This document shows, piece after piece, positions 20,969-30,674 of a stretch of DNA of 64,000 bases. Each line of letters opens with the position of its first letter. The first letter of the stretch is position 1. The position numbers and the translations under genes were made by a program. The notes under the pieces are model-generated. The model was not told the DNA's origin and did not search any database. It saw nothing but the letters and a program-made list of their open reading frames with translations. Origin of the DNA: Tetzosporium hominis (lineage in GTDB: Bacteria; Bacillota; Bacilli; Bacillales_A; Planococcaceae); NCBI RefSeq assembly GCF_002265435.1, contig NZ_NOKQ01000134.1, positions 62,001 to 126,000 of the forward strand, given 5' to 3'.

Positions 20969-23900
20969 ATGAGCCTACGTTTTATAACAGGAAGAACGGG
21001 AACAGGGAAGACTACCACGATGATGAATGAGATTGCGGATAGAACGGCTACAGAGCCTTTAGGAGATCCGTTATTTTATTTGGTACCCGATCAAATGTCA
21101 TTTACTTCGGAGTGGCATCTTTCACGACATAAAGGGCAGACTGGATTAATTCGCGCTCAAGTAACCACATTTAAGCGTCTGTCATGGCGCGTGCTACAAG
21201 AAGCTGGTGGTATTACCAGAGAAGAAGTGAATGGCATTGGCTACCGAATGTTGATTCGGAGTCTTTTACGAGAACAAAAGGATGAATTCATTCTATTCCA
21301 CAGAGCGGCAACTAAAAAGGGTTTTACCGATCAAATGGAGACGCTTCTTAAAGAGATGAGTCGTTATAGTGTGACTCCAGAATCGTTTCAAGCAAGTCTA
21401 GAGACTTTGGTACAACGAAATGCACCCGTGCCGCTGCAACAAAAAACGAAAGATCTTTACACGATTGCCATAGAACTCGAGAAACGTTTGGGAACGCAGT
21501 ATGTAGACGGAGAAGGACATCTTCGGTTGTTGATCGATGCCATCCCTCATTCTTCATTGATTGCAAGAAGTGAAGTGTACATCGACTCGTTCACTGCTTT
21601 TACACCGATTGAACGTGCCATCATAGAGCAGCTACTTTGTCATGCGAAACGGGTACACATTGCACTTCCTATGGACAGTCCGCAAGAAGCCTTTGACTCA
21701 CAGGCACTGTTTCATAGTGCAGCAAAGACGCGTCAACAACTTGTGGAAGTAGCAGAGCAGCACCAGGTAGATGTTGAACCAGACGTACACTTAGTTGATC
21801 AAAAGCGATTGCAATCTCCTGGTGCTCGTCATGCGGAGCACTATTTTGATCAATTACGACCTTCAAAATCCGAGGATCAGAGCGGTATTGAATTTATAGA
21901 AGCCACGAATCCTCGAGTGGAAGTAAACTTTGTTGCTAGCCAGATTCGCCACCTCATACAACAAGGCTACCGGTATCAAGAGATAGCTGTGGTTCACAGA
22001 GATGCGGAGACATACGAGCAACTGTTGACTACTACTTTTTCTCAGCAAGAGATTCCTTACTTTAGTAATGAAAAAAGACCGATGCTCGACCATCCTCTTC
22101 TAGAAGTGACAAAAGCTTTGTTTGACATACATCGTAGTAATCTAGGTTACGAATCTATGTTCCGACTCGTCAAGACAGGCTTACTATATCCTTTAGACGC
22201 TTCGCCTCATGAATGGAGAAATCGGATTTACCGCCTCGAGAACTTTGTTCTTGAGCGAGGCATTCGCGGAGAGCGTTGGGCAACTGATAGTTACTGGCGT
22301 GTGAAGCGAATACGAGGTCTGGAGACAGTACAAATGCCTCAGACAGACCAGGAGTTAGCTAGAGAAAGAGAGTTAAAAGAGACAAGGGACTGGATTTTGT
22401 CGCTAGTGAATCCGTGGCGAGAACAACTCGAACAAGCGTCAACTGCTCGAGATTATGCACAAGCACTCATCGACTTTATGGACCGAGCAGCAGTTCCCGC
22501 TAAATTGGCAGTCTGGCAACAGCAAGCAGAATTGGAGTCTTTACTTGAAGAAGCTGTTGAACACCGCCAAGTATGGAAAGAATGGATTCACGTTTTGGAG
22601 CAGTTTGATCTAATGTTTCGAGGCCAAGAACTCTCCGTAGAAGATGTAGCGGCTATCTTAGAAGAAGGGCTGGATCAGCTCTGTTTCTCTAAAATTCCAC
22701 CAGCTATTGATCAAGTCGTCATTGGCCAGGCAGATACGGCTCGTTACCTTGGCATTAAAGCCGCTTTCGTATTAGGTGTGAACGATGGGAACTATCCAAA
22801 GCGCATCGATCACGAAGGGCTGCTTACAGATGAAGACAGACAGTTCCTTCAAGAAGCGGGTATGGAGTTAGCTCCAACTACGAGAGAACGGTTACTCGAA
22901 GAGAACTACGTGCTTTATAAAGTGCTGACAACCGCCAGTCACCAAGTGTCATTTAGCTATTCGCTCGCAAGTTTAGAAGGAAAACCACTACTACCATCAA
23001 CTTATTTGAAACGTCTGCAGCAACTTTTTACGAATCCAGTGCTCCAGCAGGTATCTCAGGCAGACTTTGAAGGTGATTCCCCTCGATTGGTGAATCATCC
23101 AAGAAGCGCTTTATCTGGCTATGCCATCAAAAGATATGCGCAGCAGGAATTGAATCAGCCACTATCGCCGTTTTGGAGTCAAGTAGATGTCTACTTGCGA
23201 ACAAGCCTTTATTGGAATTTCGTATTGGAGCGAATTGAACGTCCTCTGCAGAAACAACCGGGGACCGAAAAGATCACTAGAGAAACCGCGGAACAACTCT
23301 ATACGTCAGTGATTTCAGGGAGTATCTCGCGAGTCGAGACCTACTACAGCTGTCCTTACAAACAGTTTGCATCTTATGGTCTGCAGCTCCAAGGTAGAGA
23401 TGTCTATAAACTAGAAGCTCCTGCAATGGGTGACTTGTTCCATGCGGCACTCAAATGGATTTCTGATTATACGACCGAACACCAGATCGAATGGGCTTCT
23501 TTGACACGCAAACAATCTTATGAACTTGCAGCCCGAGCAATTGATCATATTGTGCCACGCTTTTTCCATCAGTTGTTGATGAGTACGAGCCGCTACCAAT
23601 ATATCTCAAAGAAATTGACTCGTATTGTTGCGTCGACGATGAATGCACTGCGTCAACACGCAGGGCGCTCTCTTTTCCATCCCGTTGCTATAGAAGTAGG
23701 CTTCGGACTTGGTGAGCAATTACCGCCTCTTACCATTCCGCTTAACCGAGGTGGCAAGATGGAACTGAGAGGTCGTATTGACCGAATTGACGCGGCAAAA
23801 ATTGAAGACCGCAACTATTTGCGTATCATCGATTACAAGTCTTCAAAAAAAGGACTCGATTTAAACGAAGTCTACCATGGCCTGTCATTGCAGCTTTTGA

Positions 23901-24439
23901 CGTACCTAGATGTAGCGACACATTTTGCAGATCACTGGGTTGAAGGTGAGGCAGAGCCAGGTGGGATGCTATATGTCCATTTACATGAACCAACCCATCA
24001 GACTACAGAAGAACTCTCACAGCAGAAGTTTGAAGAGTTGGAACTGAAGTCGTTCAAGATGGACGGTCTTGTCACAACAGACCGTGATGTTTTAGAAGCA
24101 ATGGATCAAGAACTCTCGGGTCACTCGGATATTGTACCCGTTCACGTTAAACGAGACGGTTCATTTGGAGCCACATCGAAAGTCTTGGCTCCAGAAGAGT
24201 TAAGACGCACAGGAGATTTTGTACGGAAGCGTCATCGTCAAGCTGGGGGCGGTATGCTTGCTGGAGATACGCGTGTTCTCCCTTATAGGTATCGTGAGAA
24301 AATGCCATGTGATTACTGCAGTTACCGCAGCATCTGTCAGTTTGATCCGCAAGATCCACGACAACCTGTGCGAAAACTGAAAGCTGAAAAACCAGCAGAG
24401 GTATTAGAAAAAATTATACAGGAGGTGGAGCCTTCATGA
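20969..24439 (+). CDS. addB: ATP-dependent helicase/nuclease subunit B (AddB)
   Basis: With AddA forms the Firmicute RecBCD equivalent that resects double-strand breaks and recognises Chi. 1156 residues. An N-terminal P-loop GRTGTGKTT is followed by a degenerate helicase fold. A C-terminal RecB-type nuclease (RIIDYKSSKKG) lies inside a 4Fe-4S staple whose four cysteines are all visible: Cys795 (SCPYKQF), Cys1114, Cys1117 and Cys1123 (CDYCSYRSIC). ATG 20969 has GGGGGG upstream. addA starts within the stop (ATGA). Confidence 0.97.
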   Translation: MSLRFITGRTGTGKTTTMMNEIADRTATEPLGDPLFYLVPDQMSFTSEWHLSRHKGQTGLIRAQVTTFKRLSWRVLQEAGGITREEVNGIGYRMLIRSLLREQKDEFILFHRAATKKGFTDQMETLLKEMSRYSVTPESFQASLETLVQRNAPVPLQQKTKDLYTIAIELEKRLGTQYVDGEGHLRLLIDAIPHSSLIARSEVYIDSFTAFTPIERAIIEQLLCHAKRVHIALPMDSPQEAFDSQALFHSAAKTRQQLVEVAEQHQVDVEPDVHLVDQKRLQSPGARHAEHYFDQLRPSKSEDQSGIEFIEATNPRVEVNFVASQIRHLIQQGYRYQEIAVVHRDAETYEQLLTTTFSQQEIPYFSNEKRPMLDHPLLEVTKALFDIHRSNLGYESMFRLVKTGLLYPLDASPHEWRNRIYRLENFVLERGIRGERWATDSYWRVKRIRGLETVQMPQTDQELARERELKETRDWILSLVNPWREQLEQASTARDYAQALIDFMDRAAVPAKLAVWQQQAELESLLEEAVEHRQVWKEWIHVLEQFDLMFRGQELSVEDVAAILEEGLDQLCFSKIPPAIDQVVIGQADTARYLGIKAAFVLGVNDGNYPKRIDHEGLLTDEDRQFLQEAGMELAPTTRERLLEENYVLYKVLTTASHQVSFSYSLASLEGKPLLPSTYLKRLQQLFTNPVLQQVSQADFEGDSPRLVNHPRSALSGYAIKRYAQQELNQPLSPFWSQVDVYLRTSLYWNFVLERIERPLQKQPGTEKITRETAEQLYTSVISGSISRVETYYSCPYKQFASYGLQLQGRDVYKLEAPAMGDLFHAALKWISDYTTEHQIEWASLTRKQSYELAARAIDHIVPRFFHQLLMSTSRYQYISKKLTRIVASTMNALRQHAGRSLFHPVAIEVGFGLGEQLPPLTIPLNRGGKMELRGRIDRIDAAKIEDRNYLRIIDYKSSKKGLDLNEVYHGLSLQLLTYLDVATHFADHWVEGEAEPGGMLYVHLHEPTHQTTEELSQQKFEELELKSFKMDGLVTTDRDVLEAMDQELSGHSDIVPVHVKRDGSFGATSKVLAPEELRRTGDFVRKRHRQAGGGMLAGDTRVLPYRYREKMPCDYCSYRSICQFDPQDPRQPVRKLKAEKPAEVLEKIIQEVEPS

Positions 24440-27400
24440 TTCCACTTAAGCCTGATCACGAAACATGGACTGATGCCCAGTGGCAAGCGATTTGGGAAGA
24501 TGGCTCGGATATCTTAGTATCTGCAGCTGCGGGATCCGGTAAAACGGCTGTTTTAATTCGTCGTCTAATTGAAAAAATTACGGCTGTGGAGAATCCCATA
24601 CAAGTAGATGAGCTGCTCGTCGTAACGTTTACTAATGCGGCGGCTGCTGAAATGCGTCATCGTCTTGCAGAAGCGCTCGAAAAAGCACTGCTTGAAAATC
24701 CGGATTCTAAACATCTTCGAGAACAGATGCATTTATTGAATAAAGCAACTATCTCTACGTTGCACTCTTTCTGTCTTCAAGTGATTCGACAATACGGTTA
24801 CTTGATTGATATCGACCCCGGGTTCCGTTTAGCAGGTGAAAACGAAGCGGCACTCCTACAAGAAGATGCATTAGAAGAAATTATTGAAGAGGGCTATGAA
24901 CTGAATCAAGAGCGGATGTACCGTCTGGCAGATTCCTTCTCTTCGGACCGCTCAGACAGTGCACTCGAACATTTGATCCGTCAGTTGTATCTCTATGCAC
25001 GTGTGCATCCTGATCCGCAGAAATGGCTTGCTGGAATCATAGAGCATTACATAGTGCCTGAGGGAACCACAGTGGATGAGTTGCCTTATACACAGGGAAT
25101 TAAACAAGCCATCTTGTACCGCGTGCAGACTGCTCGTGCACAAAATCAATTGATGTTCCAACTCGCGTCTTCTGCAGAGGGCCTCGGCTCACTTGTTGAC
25201 ACAGCTTCTATGGACAGTGCTTTGCTCCAAGTAGCGGAAGAAAAAGCAAATGACTCCTCTTGGGAGGAGCTGTATCAGTTCTTTAGTCAATTTAAATGGC
25301 CGACAGCAAAAGCTGTGCGTGGTGACCATGATGAAGAAATGAAAGAACAGGCACAAACAATCCGGAATCACTATAAGCAAGATTTACTCGCTATCAAAGA
25401 AGACTATTTCACTCGTCGACCGGAGCGTCTACTAGAAGAGATTCGAATGATGCAACCGATCGTGGAAACGTTAGTGGAATGTGTCTATGCATTCTCAGAC
25501 CGTTACGAAGAGAAAAAAGCAGCACGAAGCTTACTTGATTTCTCTGACTTGGAACATAAAGCGCATTCCATTTTAGTAGAATCTGATGGAGAAAGCCCGT
25601 CACAGATTGCGCTGAGCTACCGGAGAAAATTTAAAGAGGTATTAGTAGATGAGTATCAAGACATCAACTTGCTGCAAGAAAGCATCATCCAGCTTGTAAA
25701 GAGCGGCGAAGAAGAAGACGGGAACTTGTTCATGGTTGGCGATGTCAAACAATCGATTTACCGCTTTCGTCTTGCCGAACCGATGCTGTTCCTCGGAAAA
25801 TACGAGCGTTTCAAAGCAACGTCCCTTGGCACAGCAATTGACTTAAATGCCAACTTCCGAAGCCGAGGAGAGGTCCTTCAAGGAATCAACTATTTATTTG
25901 AGCAGATCATGGGAAGAGACGTGGGTGAAATTGCGTATGATGACGACGCCTCCCTCAAAAAAGGTGCTCCTTATAATGCAGTAGCCTCTCCTATTGAAGT
26001 GCACATTCTCGAAAAACAACACGAGGATGAGGAAGAAATTTCCAAAGCAAGGGCCGAAGCAGAATGGACCGCAAGTAAAATCGAGCAACTGATCGGTACA
26101 GGTGCCGAAGTCTACGATCCATGGAAAAAACAGACACGAGCAGCTGAGTACCGCGACGTTGTCATTCTGATGCGGTCTATGACGTGGACCCCTGATTTTA
26201 TAGATGTCTTCAAAAAAAGGAAGATACCTTTATATGTAGAAACGAAGACGGGATTCTATGATGCATTAGAAGTGTTATGGATGATGGACACATTGAAGAT
26301 AATCGATAATCCCTATCAAGACATTCCGTTAGCTGCAATCTTGCGGTCTCCAATGATTGGTATGACAGATGAAGAGCTTGCGAAAATTCGAGCGTTTGAT
26401 ACAAAATCTGCGTTCTATGATCTGATTCAAAACCCGCACGCTCAAGCTACTTTAAATGCGTCGGCCAAAGAAAAACTACAACACTTCCTTGTCTTACTGA
26501 AATCGTGGCAGGCAAAAGCGCAGACGGGTCCACTTGCCGACTTGATCTGGTCGATTTATCAAGATACCTATTTGCTTGAACAAGTTTCTTCAATGCCTGC
26601 AGGACAACAAAGGCAGTCAAACCTTCGCATGTTTTTAGAACAAGCAGAGCAGTTTGAAAAATCATCTTTCCGTGGCGTCTTTCGTTTCTTGCGCTTCATA
26701 GAACGGATTCGGAGTCGAGGAGATGACTTAGGTGAAGCGAAAGCAATCAGCGACCGGGAAAATGTAGTCCGCATCATGACCATACACGCATCAAAAGGAT
26801 TAGAGTTCCCATTTGTTTTTTTACCGGGAATGGCCAGAAGCTTCAATATGATGGACTTTAAAGAGAACTATCTATTTGATCAACAATTCGGTATTGCTGT
26901 AAAAGCCATTGATCCGGATCTCCGAATTGCTTATCAGTCGCTCCCGTTCATCGCACTGAAAGAACGCAAACAACTTCAAGCAAAAGCGGAAGAGATGCGT
27001 ATTTTATACGTAGCGATGACTCGAGCGCGTGAAAAGCTCTATATGACGTTAACGCCAAAATCTTTAGATCTTTCTGTGCAGAAGTGGGGAGCGGTAGGTT
27101 ATGTGGAAGCGGATCAGCCGGTGCCACCTTTCTTACGCAGCGGTGCCATGAGTTATTTCGATTGGTTAGGTCCTGCTTGGATGCGCTTACCAGAGTTTCA
27201 ACAGCTGACAGGTGTCCGGTCTACTGTCCAGAAGCCCTTACCTGGAAACTGGACTTTTGAACTTCACTCATTAGATAAGGGACTCCAATCAGACCAGCAA
27301 GATAACGTCATACTAGCAGTTGGTTCAACACCTCCTGAATCGTCTGGTGACTTGAAAGAGCTATTTGATTATACGTACCCTTATCTAGCTACAACAAAGA

Positions 27401-28044
27401 AGACTGCAAAGCAGACAGTGACAGAATTGAAACGAATCGAGCAGTTCCGTCAACATGAAGATGATTTCTTCTCAAGTCCGGCCATCGGGCCTGTAGAGGA
27501 GACATGGGAGTCACCACGATTCATTGAAGAGAGTGAAGAACCTTCTGCTACTACAAGAGGAACGGTTTACCACACTGTATTTCAGCATCTTCCCTTTACA
27601 AGAGATTTAGATATTGACGCATTTTTGAATGAGCTTGTAGCAAAAGAAGTTCTGACCGAAGCAGAAAAAAAATTAGTGCGCGTACCTTCGATTAAAGCTT
27701 TCTTACAAAGTTCTCTACTCGAGGAACTGCAAGCAGCTAAACAAGTTTACCGAGAACAACCTTTTACCTTTGCAAAACGGGATCAAGAAGGCGATCATCA
27801 AATCATCCAAGGGGTTGTCGATTTATTTTTCGAGGATGCAAAAGGGGACTGGCATCTGATTGATTTTAAGACAGACGCCTTATTTGAATTCCGAGACGAT
27901 CCTGAGGGTGCTGATCAAGAGTTACGGGATAGATACTCCGTGCAGATGACCATGTACGGCCAAGCTCTTGAAGAAATCGTTCGTATATCTTTAAAGACGA
28001 AACGAATTTATAGTGTGTCATACGAGAGGATAGTTACAGTATAG
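24436..28044 (+). CDS. addA: ATP-dependent helicase/nuclease subunit A (AddA)
   Basis: SF1A helicase and nuclease. 1202 residues: Walker A AAGSGKT (31-37), motif II VLVDEYQDIN, motif III GDVKQSIYRFR, motif V THASKGLEFPFVFL region, motif VI YVAMTRAREKLY, and a C-terminal RecB-type nuclease with GVVDLFFED and HLIDFKTDAL. Four-base overlap with addB, in the normal addBA order. B. subtilis has sbcDC next; here a DUF418 gene follows instead, 14 bases downstream. Confidence 0.97.
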   Translation: MIPLKPDHETWTDAQWQAIWEDGSDILVSAAAGSGKTAVLIRRLIEKITAVENPIQVDELLVVTFTNAAAAEMRHRLAEALEKALLENPDSKHLREQMHLLNKATISTLHSFCLQVIRQYGYLIDIDPGFRLAGENEAALLQEDALEEIIEEGYELNQERMYRLADSFSSDRSDSALEHLIRQLYLYARVHPDPQKWLAGIIEHYIVPEGTTVDELPYTQGIKQAILYRVQTARAQNQLMFQLASSAEGLGSLVDTASMDSALLQVAEEKANDSSWEELYQFFSQFKWPTAKAVRGDHDEEMKEQAQTIRNHYKQDLLAIKEDYFTRRPERLLEEIRMMQPIVETLVECVYAFSDRYEEKKAARSLLDFSDLEHKAHSILVESDGESPSQIALSYRRKFKEVLVDEYQDINLLQESIIQLVKSGEEEDGNLFMVGDVKQSIYRFRLAEPMLFLGKYERFKATSLGTAIDLNANFRSRGEVLQGINYLFEQIMGRDVGEIAYDDDASLKKGAPYNAVASPIEVHILEKQHEDEEEISKARAEAEWTASKIEQLIGTGAEVYDPWKKQTRAAEYRDVVILMRSMTWTPDFIDVFKKRKIPLYVETKTGFYDALEVLWMMDTLKIIDNPYQDIPLAAILRSPMIGMTDEELAKIRAFDTKSAFYDLIQNPHAQATLNASAKEKLQHFLVLLKSWQAKAQTGPLADLIWSIYQDTYLLEQVSSMPAGQQRQSNLRMFLEQAEQFEKSSFRGVFRFLRFIERIRSRGDDLGEAKAISDRENVVRIMTIHASKGLEFPFVFLPGMARSFNMMDFKENYLFDQQFGIAVKAIDPDLRIAYQSLPFIALKERKQLQAKAEEMRILYVAMTRAREKLYMTLTPKSLDLSVQKWGAVGYVEADQPVPPFLRSGAMSYFDWLGPAWMRLPEFQQLTGVRSTVQKPLPGNWTFELHSLDKGLQSDQQDNVILAVGSTPPESSGDLKELFDYTYPYLATTKKTAKQTVTELKRIEQFRQHEDDFFSSPAIGPVEETWESPRFIEESEEPSATTRGTVYHTVFQHLPFTRDLDIDAFLNELVAKEVLTEAEKKLVRVPSIKAFLQSSLLEELQAAKQVYREQPFTFAKRDQEGDHQIIQGVVDLFFEDAKGDWHLIDFKTDALFEFRDDPEGADQELRDRYSVQMTMYGQALEEIVRISLKTKRIYSVSYERIVTV

Positions 28045-28058
28045 GAGGAATTAGCAGG

Positions 28059-29216
28059 ATGCAGATGCAACCCGTGGGGATGAAGGAACGGTATTCTGAA
28101 GTAGACAGCTTACGAGGAATTGCACTACTCGGAATTTTACTCGTAAATATGTTGTTCTTTCACTCACCTTATATTTATTTTGATCCATTCAATTGGTACA
28201 CAGCTCCTGCAGATAAAGCAGGATACCAGTTCATCGACATTTTTGTCCAAGCAAGCTTTTATCCGTTGTTTGCCATGCTGTTTGGGTTTGGTTTAGCGAC
28301 TCAATTTCAACGCTTTGAAGGCGCATTTTTAAAGTTTGGAATGAAGCGGATGGCTGTTTTGTTCGCTTTTGGTATCGCACATGTATTGTTATTATGGGCA
28401 GGCGATATTTTAATAACTTATGCAGCTGCAGGCTTTGTGTTATTGTTTTTGTTGCGACTTTCTACCAAGTGGTTACTCGCCCTTGGAATCCTCTTTTATA
28501 TGATTCCAAACGGTGCTATTACGCTTCTTCTATTAGTCGTACAACGTCTAGATCCTGAGAGTACTGCAGTGTATACAGATGTTCAAGGGATTGAACAATC
28601 GATTGCAGCATATGGGCAAGGCGGCTTTTCAGATATCTTTGTGCAGCGATTGGCAGATTGGAATTTTATGAATCAAGGTGGCTTATTTTTGATTTGGATG
28701 CTCTTTACGATAGTGCCACTTCTAATGTTCGGAGCAGCTGCAGCTAAGGGGCATCTCATTTCTAAGATTCGAATGAGCCCTATGCAATTTTTAGCTGTTG
28801 GACTGATTTTTATAGCCCTAGGAACAGCAGTGAAGTGGATTCCGTATTTAACACAAGGTGATTTAGTAACAGGTATGATCCAAGATACATTTGGTGGACC
28901 CGTTCAAGCTATAGGGTACGGCTTACTACTGCTCAGCCTAGCTTCGAAAACAACTGGCTTTATTGGATGGCGTCCATTTGTAAAAGCAGGGCGGATGTCG
29001 TTGACGATTTATTTGTTAATGTCTCTTATTGCGACTACCTTCTTTTATAACTATGGTTTTGGCTTTTACGGCAAGGTTGATATCCAAGCAAGCTTTTGGA
29101 TTGCTTTAGGTATTTATGCAATTTGCGTTATCTTCGCGGAGCTCTGGTTATCTAAGGCAAAACAAGGTCCTGCAGAGTGGCTTTGGAGAAAGCTGACGTA
29201 TCCGACCAACAAATAG
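28059..29216 (+). CDS. DUF418-type (YeiB-like) polytopic membrane protein
   Basis: 385 residues with about ten membrane helices. The N-terminal SEVDSLRGIALLGILLVNM is the hallmark of the YeiB/heparan-alpha-glucosaminide acyltransferase-like group, and the C-terminal third (about 230-375, with GRMSLTIYLLMS) is the DUF418 domain. Probably a membrane acyltransferase or transporter, substrate unknown. ATG with AGGAGG 10 bases upstream; immediately behind addA and probably co-transcribed. Confidence 0.88.
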   Translation: MQMQPVGMKERYSEVDSLRGIALLGILLVNMLFFHSPYIYFDPFNWYTAPADKAGYQFIDIFVQASFYPLFAMLFGFGLATQFQRFEGAFLKFGMKRMAVLFAFGIAHVLLLWAGDILITYAAAGFVLLFLLRLSTKWLLALGILFYMIPNGAITLLLLVVQRLDPESTAVYTDVQGIEQSIAAYGQGGFSDIFVQRLADWNFMNQGGLFLIWMLFTIVPLLMFGAAAAKGHLISKIRMSPMQFLAVGLIFIALGTAVKWIPYLTQGDLVTGMIQDTFGGPVQAIGYGLLLLSLASKTTGFIGWRPFVKAGRMSLTIYLLMSLIATTFFYNYGFGFYGKVDIQASFWIALGIYAICVIFAELWLSKAKQGPAEWLWRKLTYPTNK

Positions 29217-29272
29217 ATGAAATTGTCGACTGAATATATTAGACTGTTAGTAAAGGGAAAAGGAGCTGTCAT

Positions 29273-30169
29273 ATGAAACTATTGTCGTATCGCTATCAGC
29301 AGCAAGAAAAGTTTGGCCCAAAAGTGAAGAAGGAAGAGGCTGTTTGGGATGTTCAAAAAATTAATGATACGTTCCAAGTAGTTTCAGATTTTCCAACATC
29401 ACTAGCGCAAGGCGCTGCTAAAGGAATGGATTTTGTGGAGCAGCTTCGAAAACTAGTGAAACAAGCTGAAGGACATCCGGAAGCTGACACATTCAAATAT
29501 GCTTTTTCGGATATTGAATGGCTATCCCCTATTCCACGCACACCTAAAAACGTCTTTGCTATTGGTAAGAACTATGCAGATCACGCAAAAGAAATGGGCG
29601 GAGAAGCTATTGATTTTGTAGTCTTCACTAAATCTCCAACAGCAATTGTGGGTGACGAGGCAACTGTTTCTGCTCATAGCCAGACAACAGAGCAACTGGA
29701 TTATGAAGGGGAACTGGCGGTTGTTATCGGTAAAGGCGGGAAAAACATTCCAGAACGAATGGCATTTGACGCTGTCTTTGGCTATACGATTGGAAATGAT
29801 ATCACAGCTCGAGATCTTCAAAAAAACCATCAGCAGTATTTCTTAGGAAAGAGCTTAGAAGGTTCTTGCCCACTTGGACCTTATGTGGTTACTAAAGATG
29901 AATTAGCTAACCCACATGAACTGACTGTGGTCACAAAAGTGAATGATGAGATCCGTCAAAACGGCAAGACATCGGATATGGTTTATTCTATTGAACAAAT
30001 CATCTCTAAACTCAGCGCAGTCGTTGAGTTAGAACCTGGAGATGTCATCTTGACGGGAACTCCAGCAGGCGTAGGGAAAGGCTTTACTCCGCCAAAGTTT
30101 TTAGCTTCTGGGGATACAGTAAAAGTTTCAATAGAGGGCATTGGTACTCTAGTAACACATATTGACTAA
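29273..30169 (+). CDS. yisK: fumarylacetoacetate hydrolase-family protein YisK
   Basis: 298 residues. The N-terminal 90 residues form the accessory domain. The FAH-fold core carries GKNYADHAKEMG, the metal-binding acidic set in LDYEGELAVVIG and GYTIGNDITARDLQK, and LEPGDVILTGTPAGVGKG. The orthologue in B. subtilis has oxaloacetate decarboxylase activity and associates with the cell-wall elongation protein Mbl. ATG with AAAAGGAG. The yisK-yisL pair is conserved. Confidence 0.92.
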   Translation: MKLLSYRYQQQEKFGPKVKKEEAVWDVQKINDTFQVVSDFPTSLAQGAAKGMDFVEQLRKLVKQAEGHPEADTFKYAFSDIEWLSPIPRTPKNVFAIGKNYADHAKEMGGEAIDFVVFTKSPTAIVGDEATVSAHSQTTEQLDYEGELAVVIGKGGKNIPERMAFDAVFGYTIGNDITARDLQKNHQQYFLGKSLEGSCPLGPYVVTKDELANPHELTVVTKVNDEIRQNGKTSDMVYSIEQIISKLSAVVELEPGDVILTGTPAGVGKGFTPPKFLASGDTVKVSIEGIGTLVTHID

Positions 30170-30184
30170 CTTAGGAGGCACGTC

Positions 30185-30559
30185 ATGGACTTTTTAGCAT
30201 CAACACACTTACACATCACAACTTGGGTATTAGGAATTGCACTTTTCTTTATTGCATACTTGATGCCAGCAGCTGCAAAGAATACAAAGATTGTGCACAT
30301 GATTTTACGAGTAGATTACTTACTGATCATTTTGACGGGAGTCGCTTTATTTATTAAAGGCATGGACTTTGGGCAAGGAATGCTATACGGGTTTAAATTC
30401 TTAGCAGGTATTCTTGTAATCGGTATGATGGAAATGGCTCTTGTGAAAAAGAGCAAGGGCAAGCCATCTACATTGTTTGTAGTATTAATGCTCGTATTCT
30501 TGTTTGTAGCTCTATTCTTAGGATTCAAATTACCAATGGGGATTAATTTCTTAGCATAA
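30185..30559 (+). CDS. yisL: DUF1516 membrane protein YisL
   Basis: 124 residues with four membrane helices. THLHITTWVLGIALFFIAY and IVHMILRVDYLLIILTGVALF match YisL. Function unknown. ATG with AGGAGG, 15 bases after yisK; ends in a terminator. Confidence 0.9.
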   Translation: MDFLASTHLHITTWVLGIALFFIAYLMPAAAKNTKIVHMILRVDYLLIILTGVALFIKGMDFGQGMLYGFKFLAGILVIGMMEMALVKKSKGKPSTLFVVLMLVFLFVALFLGFKLPMGINFLA

Positions 30560-30567
30560 ACACCAAG

Positions 30568-30597
30568 CTGTCTGACTGCGGTCAGGCAGTTTTTTTA
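30568..30597 (+). terminator. terminator of yisK-yisL
   Basis: CTGTCTGAC (30568-30576) pairs with GTCAGGCAG (30581-30589), with one T-G pair, then T8. Confidence 0.88.
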
Positions 30598-30642
30598 GTC
30601 ACATAATCTTCAGATTGTAAGTGAGGCATAGCGTTGCTTCTT

Positions 30643-30651
30643 TGGTACAAT
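30643..30651 (+). promoter_or_regulatory. extended -10 promoter for the amylase-like gene
   Basis: TGGTACAAT, a TGn-extended -10, 23 bases before the TTG start. No good -35. A very similar TTGGTACACT precedes yitW (33809-33818) and the DUF4015 gene (46678-46687). Confidence 0.45.
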
Positions 30652-30674
30652 AAATGAGATAAGGAGGAATTGAA